48,119 nucleotides of DNA from Bacteroidota bacterium (GTDB lineage Bacteria; Bacteroidota; Bacteroidia; Bacteroidales; Paludibacteraceae), in NCBI GenBank assembly GCA_022708505.1, contig JAKIYP010000012.1:1-48119 (forward strand), written 5' to 3'. Shown here in pieces: positions 23,279 to 31,295 of this stretch (position 1 is its first letter; every line of letters starts with the position of its first letter). A model generated the notes under the pieces. It ran no database searches. It saw only the letters and a list, made by a program, of their open reading frames with translations, and was not told the DNA's origin. The position numbers and the translations under genes are program-made.

Positions 23279-24667
23279 TTATTTTCTGATAAAAGTCATT
23301 CTGTTTAACCGGCCCACCCATACATCAGAGAAAAAACTGGTATTGTTTCGTCCCCCTAACAAATAGATATAATGATTGGATGTATCGTGAATAACCGACT
23401 GGTAACTCCGGGGTTGATAGGTGATAGCATTTTGGGTATCAACTATGACATTGTAAACACTGTCTGTATTTCTCCAGGTCATCCCTTCGTCAATTGATTC
23501 TTTATATCCTTTACCAACGATATTGAAATCTTTATCCATTCCTCCGAACAACAACAACTTATTGTCATAATGAATCAACGATGCACCCGAAAGAGCTGTT
23601 AGGTCAGGTTTATCTTTAGAAAAATCAACCCATTTATATTTGTTATTAATTTCTTTCTGCACACTCCATTTGGATGAAAGTAATGTGCTATCTGATGCAT
23701 TACCACCAAGTATTAACCCTTTAGGTTTATTTGTTCTTGAACTGAATGCCAGTGCTGCATAATCCACAATCGGGAATTTGGATGGAATCGTATCACCAAT
23801 TTGCCACGTTAATCCATCCTGAGTAGTCGCAAAATAATATTTCGAATTTGCATCCTGTTTGAAAAGACCCCATAGCTGGTTATCTAAAACAAAATACAAA
23901 TTCTCAATCGTATAACCTGCAACACCCGGATTTGCTCCTGTCCAGCTTACACCATCTGTCGAACTGTAAATCAAGCCCTTCTCATTGACAAGATAGAGTT
24001 TATTATTGAATGCGGTTATCGACTGAAGTATAACATTCGGAGGCAAGCCGGCAACAGGAGTATTAACCCAATTAACGCCATTTCCGGAGATATAGAGGTT
24101 GTTTGTAAGACCGGAACTGACATAAAACAAATACTTCCCGTCGAAGAACACAGCTTTTTGTACACTGGCGACATACGTGTAAATCTGATCAACAGTTTTT
24201 TGCCAGACATACAACTCCGGTTGAATCTGGTGAACATTAACCTTAATCCCGTATGAACAGGAATCCTTTCCGTTTTGTGCTATATTCACCACTCTTAATA
24301 CCCGGGTAAAATCAATCGTATCTTTTCCGGTCAGAAGCATCGTATCCAAACCGGTATTGAGTGTATCTCTCATAATCAGATACGCAAATGAAGAACTTTT
24401 AAATGAGAATGTAGGGAATACACTGTCAATTCGTGTCTGATAAGGCAAAGAATCGAGATTGACAATAACAGAATCCAGCAGGACTGAGTCATATATCAAT
24501 GAAAACGCGGCACTCTCCAATTTGGGAATACTATCGTTTTTTGCAAATGTTAGTGACACAAAATACGGATTTTTAGACAGTTCTGTTTCTTCTTCATCCC
24601 ACAAACAGGAACTAAGCACACTGATGGTTACGATGAATATCAGAAACCTGTAAAAGTAATTCTTCAT
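23279..24667 (-). CDS. DUF6242-like surface lipoprotein with beta-propeller
   Basis: A 462-residue lipoprotein with a lipobox ending at Cys21 (SVLSSC). The N-terminal region (about 25-160) is beta-rich with repeated PYFVSLTFAKNDSI / VFPTFSFKSSSFAY text, as in DUF6242. The rest has repeated units such as LYISGNGVNWVNTP, LIYSSTDGVSWTG, YFATTQDGLTWQIG and SIDEGMTWRNTD, an Asp-box/Kelch-like propeller, with a final YLLGGRNNTSFFSDVWVGRL. Likely a surface partner of the TonB receptor in the same operon, as BtuG is for BtuB; substrate unknown. The ATG at 24667 gives a clean lipoprotein signal; the upstream in-frame start adds 18 residues and lies upstream of the -7 element. Confidence 0.85.
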   Translation of the reverse strand: MKNYFYRFLIFIVTISVLSSCLWDEEETELSKNPYFVSLTFAKNDSIPKLESAAFSLIYDSVLLDSVIVNLDSLPYQTRIDSVFPTFSFKSSSFAYLIMRDTLNTGLDTMLLTGKDTIDFTRVLRVVNIAQNGKDSCSYGIKVNVHQIQPELYVWQKTVDQIYTYVASVQKAVFFDGKYLFYVSSGLTNNLYISGNGVNWVNTPVAGLPPNVILQSITAFNNKLYLVNEKGLIYSSTDGVSWTGANPGVAGYTIENLYFVLDNQLWGLFKQDANSKYYFATTQDGLTWQIGDTIPSKFPIVDYAALAFSSRTNKPKGLILGGNASDSTLLSSKWSVQKEINNKYKWVDFSKDKPDLTALSGASLIHYDNKLLLFGGMDKDFNIVGKGYKESIDEGMTWRNTDSVYNVIVDTQNAITYQPRSYQSVIHDTSNHYIYLLGGRNNTSFFSDVWVGRLNRMTFIRK

Positions 24668-24690
24668 ATTATATTTGAAATTTTGAAAGG

Positions 24691-24698
24691 CAAAAGTA
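24691..24698 (-). promoter_or_regulatory. -7 element of the lipoprotein-small ORF-receptor operon
   Basis: TACTTTTG on the minus strand, giving a leader of about 17 nt before the ATG at 24667. No TTTG was found at the normal distance. Confidence 0.5.
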
Positions 24699-24764
24699 AT
24701 AACAAAATACCTGTTAATCATCCCTTTCTCCGAATATTTATATTTTTTAAATCTTATGGAAGAT

Positions 24765-25529
24765 TTACAGGCTCAATTCAACGGCAACCGGACAGTGGTC
24801 GGAATGCACTGCATCCACTAAAATCTCCGCGTTTTTCAACCGGTTCCTGAGCGGTTCGCTCACCCAATGATAATCGATTCGCCAGCCGGCATTCCTGAAA
24901 CGGGCGCCTCCACGGTAGCTCCACCAACTGTATTTCTCCGGACTTGCATCAAAAACCCGGAATGAATCGATCATGCCGGTAGCTTCATACCGGTCAAGCC
25001 ATTCACGTTCTTCGGGCAAGAACCCGGAAACCCCGATTTGCCGTTCCGGGTGATTAATGTCAATGGGCTTGTGACAAATATTGTAATCTCCGCAGACCAC
25101 CAGATTGGGTCTTGTTTTTCTCAATTCAGTTATAAATGGCAAAAACGCTTCCAGAAAATCCATCTTGAAAGCCTGACGTTCATCGCCGGATGAACCGGAA
25201 GGTATATACACACTGATGACCGACAAATCGCCAAAGTCGGCTCTGATTACACGACCTTCAGCATCGTAACGTGGATGATTCATCCCGATTACCACGTTAT
25301 CAGGGGCCACTTTGGTCAAAATAGCGACCCCGCTGTATCCTTTTTTTTCAGCTGAATGTAGATAGGTTGTATATCCCATCTCGGCAAACAACATGGTATC
25401 CACCTGATCGGGCTGTGCTTTTGTTTCCTGCAGGCACAACACGTCCGGATCAGCCTCTTTGAGCCATCCCGCGAAATCTTTCGTGAGCGCTGCCCGTATC
25501 CCGTTTACGTTATAAGAAATTATTTTCAT
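24765..25529 (-). CDS. xth: Exodeoxyribonuclease III
   Basis: A 254-residue AP endonuclease/3' exonuclease of the ExoIII family, which repairs abasic sites. Catalytic motifs are present: [23 protein letters not shown] (metal-binding Glu), [25 protein letters not shown] (Asp/Asn), RIDYHWVS, and [12 protein letters not shown] (catalytic His near the end). Length is typical. The gene stands alone; a family D repeat lies just upstream of its ATG. Confidence 0.97.
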   Translation of the reverse strand: MKIISYNVNGIRAALTKDFAGWLKEADPDVLCLQETKAQPDQVDTMLFAEMGYTTYLHSAEKKGYSGVAILTKVAPDNVVIGMNHPRYDAEGRVIRADFGDLSVISVYIPSGSSGDERQAFKMDFLEAFLPFITELRKTRPNLVVCGDYNICHKPIDINHPERQIGVSGFLPEEREWLDRYEATGMIDSFRVFDASPEKYSWWSYRGGARFRNAGWRIDYHWVSEPLRNRLKNAEILVDAVHSDHCPVAVELSL

Positions 25530-25546
25530 CTTTTACTTATTTTTTT

Positions 25547-25580
25547 AACCATATAAGTCATATGAGTTACACATAAGCAC
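25547..25580. repeat. Family D repeat, copy 2
   Basis: The inverse of this 34-bp stretch (starting GTGCTTATGTGTAAC, ending CTTATATGGTT) matches the copy at 13409 with about six differences. It lies between xth and the Mla-type ATPase gene. Confidence 0.65.
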
Positions 25581-25640
25581 CTTTAAATCATTAATTTTAA
25601 ACTCTTAAATCAAAAACTAACCATTATCCACTAACCACTA

Positions 25641-26399
25641 TTATAAATTCGCTTTCTTCACCATTTGGTACAGGTTTGAAGCAAAAACGAAATTATTCAA
25701 CTCTTCATTATCAACATGAAAAATATCATTTTTGTTCCCTTCCCAGGCTTTTTCTCCTTTATTGATAAAAATAATGTGCTCACCTATTTCCATTACCGAA
25801 TTCATATCGTGGGAGTTGATGATGGTAGTAATATTAAATTCCCGTGTGATTTCACTGATTAGCTGATCGATAATCAAGGATGTTTTAGGATCCAGTCCTG
25901 AGTTTGGTTCATCACAAAAAAGATATTTGGGTTGCAGGGCAATCGCACGCGCGATGGCCACCCTTTTCTGCATCCCACCGCTGATCTCGGAAGGAGCCAG
26001 TTGATAGGAATGCTCCGGCAGATTTACCCGGCGCAGACAGGTAATTGCCCTGTCCTTCATTTCTTCTTTTGTTGTTTTAGCAAACATCTCCAGCGGATAC
26101 ATCACATTTTCGAGCACACTAAGGGAATCGAACAAAGCGGAACCCTGAAATAGCATACCCACCTCCCGGCGCAGCCGACGGATATCACTCATGCGCATAT
26201 CCGGCAAATTACGACCATCGTATTCAATCCGTCCCTTGTCAATCCGGTGCAGGCCGATGATACTTTTCATCAGTACCGTCTTGCCGGAACCGCTTGCCCC
26301 GATAATCATGTTGGTCTTACCCGCTTCGAATACCGCCGAAACGTTTTTCAACACATGATTGTCGCCGAAGGTTTTATCTACGTTTGTAACTGTTATCAT
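25641..26399 (-). CDS. ABC transporter ATP-binding protein, MlaF-like
   Basis: A 252-residue ABC ATPase: Walker A GASGSGKTVLMKS (about 34-46), Q-loop VGMLFQGSALFDSLSVLENV, signature SEISGGMQKRVAIARAIA, Walker B YLFCDEPNSGLDP, and switch His in INSHDMNSV. The GSALFDSLSV-ENV Q-loop and adjacent MlaE permease identify the Mla/Ttg2 lipid-transport group, which moves phospholipids between outer and inner membranes. It lies downstream of the permease on the same strand, with a 29-bp palindrome in the 69-bp gap. The MlaD-type MCE protein is not in the window. Confidence 0.92.
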   Translation of the reverse strand: MITVTNVDKTFGDNHVLKNVSAVFEAGKTNMIIGASGSGKTVLMKSIIGLHRIDKGRIEYDGRNLPDMRMSDIRRLRREVGMLFQGSALFDSLSVLENVMYPLEMFAKTTKEEMKDRAITCLRRVNLPEHSYQLAPSEISGGMQKRVAIARAIALQPKYLFCDEPNSGLDPKTSLIIDQLISEITREFNITTIINSHDMNSVMEIGEHIIFINKGEKAWEGNKNDIFHVDNEELNNFVFASNLYQMVKKANL

Positions 26400-26430
26400 T
26401 CGTTATATATAAAAATATCTTTTTTATGCG

Positions 26431-26459
26431 GTAGAGACGCCCTAATAGGGCGTCTCTAC
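26431..26459. repeat. Palindromic repeat, family B, copy 1
   Basis: A 29-bp perfect palindrome with arms GTAGAGACGCCCTA and TAGGGCGTCTCTAC, between the two Mla-type genes. Copies are at 34245. Confidence 0.88.
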
Positions 26460-26468
26460 GTTAGATCG

Positions 26469-27209
26469 TTAATTCAACATGACGTTTGTAATCAACAAAT
26501 TGAAAAACAAAATCAATATACTGCTGTTAACCACCGCGTTGGTACTGGCTTTCCCCACATCAAGCGCTCCTCCGTAGGCGTAATAGCCATAATAGGCGGC
26601 AACCGACGCGATTAAAAACGCGAACACCAGCGACTTGACCAATGAATAAAACACGTAGTACGGGATAAACGCGTATTGTATCCCGAGCAGATAATCCGCC
26701 GTCGTTATGATATCGCTGAATACTCCCACTAAATAACCGCCGACTAATCCGATACCCATGCTGAAAATAACCAGGAAAGGCATCATGAAGACAAAAGCTA
26801 CAATTTTAGGCAGGATGAGGTAATTGGCCGAGTTAACACCCATGATTTCAAGGGCATCGATTTGCTCGGTAATGCGCATGGTACCTATTTCCGAGGCGAT
26901 ATTCGACCCTATTTTACCCGCGAGAATCAAACACAGGATAGTCGATGAGAATTCAAGCAACAGGGTGTCACGTGTCACCAGACCTGTACTGTAAGTGGGC
27001 AACATGGGGTTTTCCGTATTCAGCTTGGTTTGTATCGTCATGATAGCCCCTATGAATACTGAAATAATAATCACGATGGGTAAGGATTGCAATCCCAGTT
27101 TTTCCAGTTCTTTCGGAAGCTGTCGGAAAAACATGCGCCACCGGTCGGGCAAGACCATCACCCGCTTCATTAGTAAAACATATTTTCCGGTATCCTGAAA
27201 AATATTCAT
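26469..27209 (-). CDS. ABC transporter permease, MlaE family
   Basis: A 246-residue inner-membrane permease with about five hydrophobic segments. MlaE features include the central TIQTKLNTENPMLPTYSTGLVTRDTLLLEFSSTILCLILAGKIGSNIASEIGTMRITEQIDALEIMGVN region (described in part), with the conserved SxIAxEIGTMRxTEQIDALxxMG motif. It is first in the pair with the MlaF-like ATPase and would form the membrane channel for phospholipid trafficking. The ATG at 27209 fits family starts. Confidence 0.93.
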   Translation of the reverse strand: MNIFQDTGKYVLLMKRVMVLPDRWRMFFRQLPKELEKLGLQSLPIVIIISVFIGAIMTIQTKLNTENPMLPTYSTGLVTRDTLLLEFSSTILCLILAGKIGSNIASEIGTMRITEQIDALEIMGVNSANYLILPKIVAFVFMMPFLVIFSMGIGLVGGYLVGVFSDIITTADYLLGIQYAFIPYYVFYSLVKSLVFAFLIASVAAYYGYYAYGGALDVGKASTNAVVNSSILILFFNLLITNVMLN

Positions 27210-27300
27210 TGTTTCTGAATTTGTAAGGTTATTGTATAAAAGAATGCAAATATACTGTTTTTGAGTTTATTTTCAGCCAGTATTCAACAGGATATTTAAA

Positions 27301-27345
27301 AACAAAGAGAGAGAAATCCGGATTTCCAAATTTCTCTCTCTTGTT
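27301..27345 (-). terminator. Intrinsic terminator of rplS
   Basis: Arms AAGAGAGAGAAAT and ATTTCTCTCTCTT around a 12-nt loop, followed on the minus strand by TTGTTTTT. Confidence 0.85.
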
Positions 27346-27363
27346 TTCCTGATCGCGGATAAA

Positions 27364-27711
27364 TTATACGCGTCTTTCTTTGATTCTGGCTTTTTTACCG
27401 GTAAGTGCACGTAAATAGTACAGTTTAGCACGGCGTACTTTACCGAATTTATTCACGGTAATCTTGTCAATAAAAGGAGAATCCATCGGGAAGATACGCT
27501 CAACCCCTACGTTTCCTGACATTTTGCGAACCGTAAAACGTTTGTTTCCCTGATGACCTGATACTTTGATTACATCACCGCGGAATTCCTGAATACGCTC
27601 TTTGTTACCTTCTTTGATACGATAAGCAACAGTAACAGTATCACCGGCTTTGAATGAAGGGTGATTGGTTTCAACCAGAAACGCCTGTTCAGCAACTTTA
27701 ATTAAATCCAT
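27364..27711 (-). CDS. rplS: 50S ribosomal protein L19
   Basis: A 115-residue ribosomal protein at the 30S-50S interface. Signature text: HPSFKAGDTVTVAYRIKEG, FRGDVIKVSGHQG, FTVRKMSGNVGVERIFPMDSP and GKVRRAKLYYLRALTGKKARIKERRV. I place the start at the ATG at 27711 (MDLIKVAEQ...), which matches family N-termini; the in-frame GTG 30 bases upstream would add ten residues. A single-gene unit with a clear terminator. Confidence 0.97.
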   Translation of the reverse strand: MDLIKVAEQAFLVETNHPSFKAGDTVTVAYRIKEGNKERIQEFRGDVIKVSGHQGNKRFTVRKMSGNVGVERIFPMDSPFIDKITVNKFGKVRRAKLYYLRALTGKKARIKERRV

Positions 27712-27875
27712 TGTTCTTAATTTTGATATGAAATCTTTCACGCAATATTCACAGTTCTCACTTAGCTGTCAGAGATTGGGCAAAAAATCGGACTGCAAAG
27801 GTAAAACTTTTTTCGGAATATGCAAAAGGGAGGGGAGAAAACTTATCGCAATCGTGATTAGTGAGAGCTTCAGGA

Positions 27876-27938
27876 GCGGAGAAGTGAAAACGGAAAACGG
27901 AGAGCGAATAGTGAATAACTAATAGCGAATAGTGAAAC
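27876..27938. repeat. Family E repeat
   Basis: GGAGCGGAGAAGTG, AAAACGGAAAACGGAGAGCG, then AATAGTGAATAACTAATAGCG and AATAGTG. It marks the boundary between L19 and the Rhs remnant and may be where the Rhs gene's 5' part was lost. Confidence 0.7.
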
Positions 27939-27971
27939 ACCTAACTGATTTCAAGAAAATCAACGGGATAA

Positions 27972-28620
27972 CACAGAAAAACAAAATATTACCTCGGCGA
28001 TTACGAAGAAGAGACGGATAATCTTGGAAATATTAAGAAAATCCATTACCTTAGCGGCGGTGCTATACTCATCAATACCAACGGTGTAGAGACGCTGTAT
28101 TATGGTTATTCCGACTACCAGGGAAATTTAATTGCTCTTGCCAACGAATCGGGAACGGTAGTAGAACGTTACGCTTATGATCCGTGGGGTAAACGGCGTA
28201 ATCCTGCCGACTGGGTACAGGATGATACCCGTACCAGCTGGATTCTCGACCGTGGCTACACGATGCATGAACATCTCGACCAGTTTGGCATTATTAACAT
28301 GAATGGGCGGGTGTATGATCCGCTGACGGCGATGTTCTTTTCGCCCGACCCGTTTGTGCAAGCTCCGGGGAATTGGTTGAATTATAATCGATACGCGTAT
28401 TGTTACGGGAATCCATTTAAATATACTGATCCGGATGGGGGAGTTTATTTTCACATTAATATGTATTTTTGTTCCAGGTATGCAACCTTTTTTGCCAATT
28501 GCTGTGGCTACCGATGCTGCTTGGATGTCTGAATATGCTTCTCAAGTTACAAATAATTATTTAAAGAGTAAGAACACTAGTGAAAACTTTCAAATAATAA
28601 AACATCAAATAATTCCTTAA
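27972..28620 (+). pseudogene. Rhs-repeat core/C-terminal remnant, 5'-truncated and frameshifted
   Basis: The frame from 27972 reads YYLGDYEEETDNLGNIKK, then YLSGGAILINTNGVETLYYGYSDYQGNL, ERYAYDPWGKRRNP, GIINMNGRVYDPLTAMFFSPDPFVQAPGN and NYNRYAYCYGNPFKYTDPDG, the classic Rhs-associated core. It has no start codon near its 5' end: a TAA precedes it at 27969. After PDG a five-G run (28437-28441) shifts the frame into a junk tail ending at 28532. Dropping one G gives EFIFTLICIFVPGMQPFLPIA..., the expected kind of C-terminal tip, ending at 28620. Rhs C-terminal tips are often toxins in polymorphic toxin systems. This one is a fragment, probably silent. Confidence 0.85.
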
Positions 28621-28639
28621 GCATCAATCTATCAACTAG

Positions 28640-28966
28640 ATGAAAATGAAATATAAAAAAGATAAATCAGGATTAAAACTATTGGTAGCTTTTATTGTTG
28701 GATTGTTTTTTTTTATTAAATCTTGTTATGAAGATAGGTATATTCAACAAGAGGGTATAAAAAAAACAGTTACTGTCTCTCACTATAAGAGAGTAAAATC
28801 AGGAAAAACTAGCACCACTACATATTCATTCGGATATTTTCGCGTGGGTTTAAAGCAATATATAGCCTACACAGACACCCTCACTCCGATTGGAACAAAG
28901 TTTGAAATAAAATATAACCCTAAAGATCCAAATGAATGGAGAAGAACAAAGCGAATAATAGAATAA
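28640..28966 (+). CDS. Small membrane-anchored protein, candidate Rhs-associated immunity protein
   Basis: A 108-residue protein with a basic N-terminus, one transmembrane helix (about 13-29, LLVAFIVGLFFFIKSCY) and an extracytoplasmic beta-rich domain. The end, YTDTLTPIGTKFEIKYNPKDPNEWRRTKRIIE (described in part), resembles DUF3592-type domains. It lies 19 bp after the Rhs tip. In polymorphic toxin loci the gene after the toxin tip is normally its immunity gene, so an immunity role is plausible but inferred from position alone. Base composition is more AT-rich than the core genes. Confidence 0.6.
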   Translation: MKMKYKKDKSGLKLLVAFIVGLFFFIKSCYEDRYIQQEGIKKTVTVSHYKRVKSGKTSTTTYSFGYFRVGLKQYIAYTDTLTPIGTKFEIKYNPKDPNEWRRTKRIIE

Positions 28967-29096
28967 TGAATTTAATGTCTTAGCCCCCTAATTAACTATA
29001 CTAATTTGATAACTAAATTTAGAACATTTTCGTATCGGGAAACGACAAATATTTCAAAAGAATAATCAATCTTACATTTACCAAAACAACAATTTC

Positions 29097-29474
29097 ATGA
29101 AACAAATCACATTATCCCTCCTTCTCTCCCTCTTTTTCACAGGTAGCATCTATGCCCAGTCCAACAACTTAAATTATTTAAACGGCTTCTGGCTAGATAG
29201 TCAGAAGTTGAGTAAAGATGCCGTCAAAGAGATGATGAAAAAAAATGAAACCGCATTAAAAGCCTTTAATAATGGCAAAACGTTGGAGGTAATTGGCAAA
29301 GTTATCGGTTATCCCAGCGCATTTATTTTCGGAAATGACTTAGGCACACGATTGGGAGGTGGAACTGGGAATAATATCGTGTTGATAGCAAGCGGAATCG
29401 AGTGGGATCGGATTTGTGTACAGACTGTAAATACATCAATATTATCGGGGCAAACTCTCATTGAACATATTTAA
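29097..29474 (+). CDS. Secreted protein of unknown function
   Basis: A 125-residue protein with a clear signal peptide (MKQITLSLLLSLFFTGSIYAQ). The mature part has LNGFWLDSQKLSKDAVKEMMKKNETALKAF..GKTLEVIGKVIGYPSAF and a Gly-rich turn (GTRLGGGTGNN). I recall Bacteroidota secreted proteins with a similar KLSKDEVKxLM...ALKxY..GK start and a longer hydrophobic end. Here the last about 25 residues do not look like that end, so a late frameshift is possible. It lies 36 bp before another secreted protein gene on the same strand and is probably co-transcribed with it. Confidence 0.6.
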   Translation: MKQITLSLLLSLFFTGSIYAQSNNLNYLNGFWLDSQKLSKDAVKEMMKKNETALKAFNNGKTLEVIGKVIGYPSAFIFGNDLGTRLGGGTGNNIVLIASGIEWDRICVQTVNTSILSGQTLIEHI

Positions 29475-29510
29475 TCAAAATAATAACAATTTAAAAACAA
29501 ATCAATTTTT

Positions 29511-29984
29511 ATGAAAAAAGCACTTATCCTAATCTTCGTGTCAGTGGTTTACCTGACAATCAATGCACAAACTGAACAGCCAAAACAAATGAATGAATCG
29601 GATAATGAAGGACGGGCAAGCCTGAGTGTCGGAATTTTAAACGGTGGTGGTGGTTTAGTAGGAGCCGATTTTGAAGCCTTGCTATCCAACCGCGTGGGAC
29701 TTCAGTTGGGCGCCGGGCTGGTTAGTTATAGCGTCGGACTGAATTACCATCTCAAACCCGGTATTAGGAGTTCTTTCCTTTCATTATCTTATTGGCATCA
29801 GGGATTAGGAGATAATTTCGCCCAAAGTGTGTTTGGACCAAGCTATGTATTTCGTGGTAAAAAATGGTTCACCGCTCAAATCGGGTTAGGATACGTACTT
29901 GACCGTGGTCCGGCTTTTCCTGCCACAATGGAACAAACACCGGTTATACTGACTTATTCAATCGGAGCTTATTTTGTACTGTAA
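29511..29984 (+). CDS. Small outer-membrane-type beta-barrel protein
   Basis: A 157-residue protein with a signal peptide (MKKALILIFVSVVYLTINAQ) followed by alternating amphipathic strands (SLSVGILNGGGGLVGADFEALLSNRVGLQLGAGLVSYSVGLNYHLKPG, described in part) and ending in YSIGAYFVL, all typical of small outer-membrane barrels. No specific family is recognised. It is paired with the secreted protein at 29097, and a 35-bp hairpin follows the stop. It lies in the accessory block behind the Rhs remnant. Confidence 0.65.
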   Translation: MKKALILIFVSVVYLTINAQTEQPKQMNESDNEGRASLSVGILNGGGGLVGADFEALLSNRVGLQLGAGLVSYSVGLNYHLKPGIRSSFLSLSYWHQGLGDNFAQSVFGPSYVFRGKKWFTAQIGLGYVLDRGPAFPATMEQTPVILTYSIGAYFVL

Positions 29985-29992
29985 TTTGGATA

Positions 29993-30027
29993 GCACTATG
30001 TGACACCCCACGGGGTGCACATAGCGC
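29993..30027. repeat. Hairpin repeat with CACCCC/GGGGTG core
   Basis: GC.CTATGTG.CACCCC and GGGGTG.ACATAG.GC form a compact inverted repeat 9 bp after the stop of the barrel gene. No T-run follows, so it is not a standard terminator. Confidence 0.7.
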
Positions 30028-30088
30028 ATATTATCGTAACCCCACAATGAAGACACATTGATCAAAAGTCAACTGACTTAGGTCTTAT

Positions 30089-31054
30089 TCAATATTTTGA
30101 TAATATGGCACTATTAACCGAGAGTCTATGATGATAAATATGTGAAAAATTTATTTTTTCACCTCCATCTGTAATAAATGCAGTATATGAAGACATTATT
30201 CCGGAAAAATACATTTCATTTCCGTTGCCAACTACAGTCCATGTACCTGCACTCTGCAAATCAGAACTTGACCAATAACTCCTGCCTGTATATTCGTTGT
30301 AAAAAGCATCAAAGTCAATTTGTTTCAATTCTCCATCAAAACTAATAATATATTTGTCACCTTGAAACCTTAGATAGATTGTATTCTGATTCGAATCAGT
30401 ATATTTGTAATGTTCATATTCAACAATATTCAGAGCCATCGCCCCAGTATATTGCCATTTATAAGTGAATTCTTCAGGCATTTTGGTTGTTATAAGATTG
30501 CTCAACTGATACATCACATTCCAGCCTTTCTTAAGATCAACATCATATTCCAAATAAGCGTTGGTCCCTATAGAATTATAGCCTTTCAGTTTTCCTCTGA
30601 TGGAAAAATCCCTGTCGGCATATACATAACTGCAATTTTTAAAGGAACTACTCTCAGATATGCAACGAAATTCATAAAGACTTGTATTATTCTGTTTGTT
30701 GTATGCAAAAAATCTTACTTCGGTAAATTTTGCATCTTTATCGCTAATCAACCTGAAAAACGGCTTTGAATTTTCACTTAGTTCATCTGCTGATACCAAC
30801 ATATTGTCCGGGATGGCAGCTGGTAACGTTAATTTAAAACCTCCACTTTTATATTCAGCCATAGCGACATCAAACTCAACATCACCATAATCTATTACGG
30901 CTTTAACGTGCGAAACAAAAGTATTATATCTGCTTCCATTTTCAACAAGTGCATTTATCGTATGTGAATCCGGAAGGTTTATGTCTTCATTTTCACAGGA
31001 TAATAACGTTAACAAACCTATCAGGACAAGTACAGCGAGTGTATGCGTTTTCAT
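30089..31054 (-). CDS. Lipoprotein of unknown function
   Basis: A 321-residue protein with a lipobox ending at Cys20 (LLTLLSC), so probably anchored in the outer membrane. The mature part is beta-rich with many aromatic residues (DVDLKKGWNVMYQLSN, EFTYKWQYTG, GTWTVVGNGNEMYFSG), suggesting an immunoglobulin-like or lipocalin-like fold. No family was recognised. It stands alone on the minus strand between repeat DNA and the AAA ATPase promoter; a TAATTTTG -7 match lies at 31102-31095. Confidence 0.7.
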   Translation of the reverse strand: MKTHTLAVLVLIGLLTLLSCENEDINLPDSHTINALVENGSRYNTFVSHVKAVIDYGDVEFDVAMAEYKSGGFKLTLPAAIPDNMLVSADELSENSKPFFRLISDKDAKFTEVRFFAYNKQNNTSLYEFRCISESSSFKNCSYVYADRDFSIRGKLKGYNSIGTNAYLEYDVDLKKGWNVMYQLSNLITTKMPEEFTYKWQYTGAMALNIVEYEHYKYTDSNQNTIYLRFQGDKYIISFDGELKQIDFDAFYNEYTGRSYWSSSDLQSAGTWTVVGNGNEMYFSGIMSSYTAFITDGGEKINFSHIYHHRLSVNSAILSKY

Positions 31055-31213
31055 TTTTTATAATATTGAATGTATTTATAAGGTCTTAGAGTCACAAAAT
31101 TAATTATTTTTTTGAGATTGCATTGCTTGTGAATTAAATTAAATTGCCAATGGATAAACTTCCGTTGATGCGAACGTTAAAATCAACAAAGGAAGTTCAG
31201 TCAAATACATATT

Positions 31214-31266
31214 TTGTGTTTTCAAAAATACAATTTGTGTTTTATTTTGTATTTTCAAAAATACAA
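31214..31266. promoter_or_regulatory. Pair of palindromes at the AAA ATPase promoter
   Basis: Site 1 (31214-31233) is TTGTGTTTT-CA-AAAATACAA. Site 2 (31247-31266) is TTGTATTTT-CA-AAAATACAA with perfect nine-base arms. They are spaced 33 bp start to start, about three helical turns. Site 2 fills the space between the TTTG and TATCTTTG promoter elements, as expected for a repressor operator. Confidence 0.6.
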
Positions 31267-31276
31267 CCTATCTTTG
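31246..31276 (+). promoter_or_regulatory. Promoter of the AAA ATPase gene
   Basis: TTTG (31246-31249), 19 bp, TATCTTTG (31269-31276), an exact consensus match. It leaves a leader of about 13 nt. Confidence 0.75.
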
Positions 31277-31295
31277 TTGTCTAAAAATGTAATTT

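Noticed and set aside
23279..24721. Upstream start for the DUF6242-like lipoprotein
   Set aside because: It would precede the predicted -7 element and put 18 residues in front of a clean lipoprotein signal.
28435..28620. Separate 61-codon gene starting at ATG 28435
   Set aside because: Its sequence is the natural continuation of the Rhs frame minus one G, so it is the shifted tip rather than an independent gene.
29993..30027. Hairpin as a terminator for the barrel protein gene
   Set aside because: GC-rich stem but followed by GCATATTATCG, without a T-run.
31212..31266. AT-rich repeats as a CRISPR-like or plasmid iteron array
   Set aside because: Only two palindromic units, placed precisely over a promoter; operators are the simpler reading.
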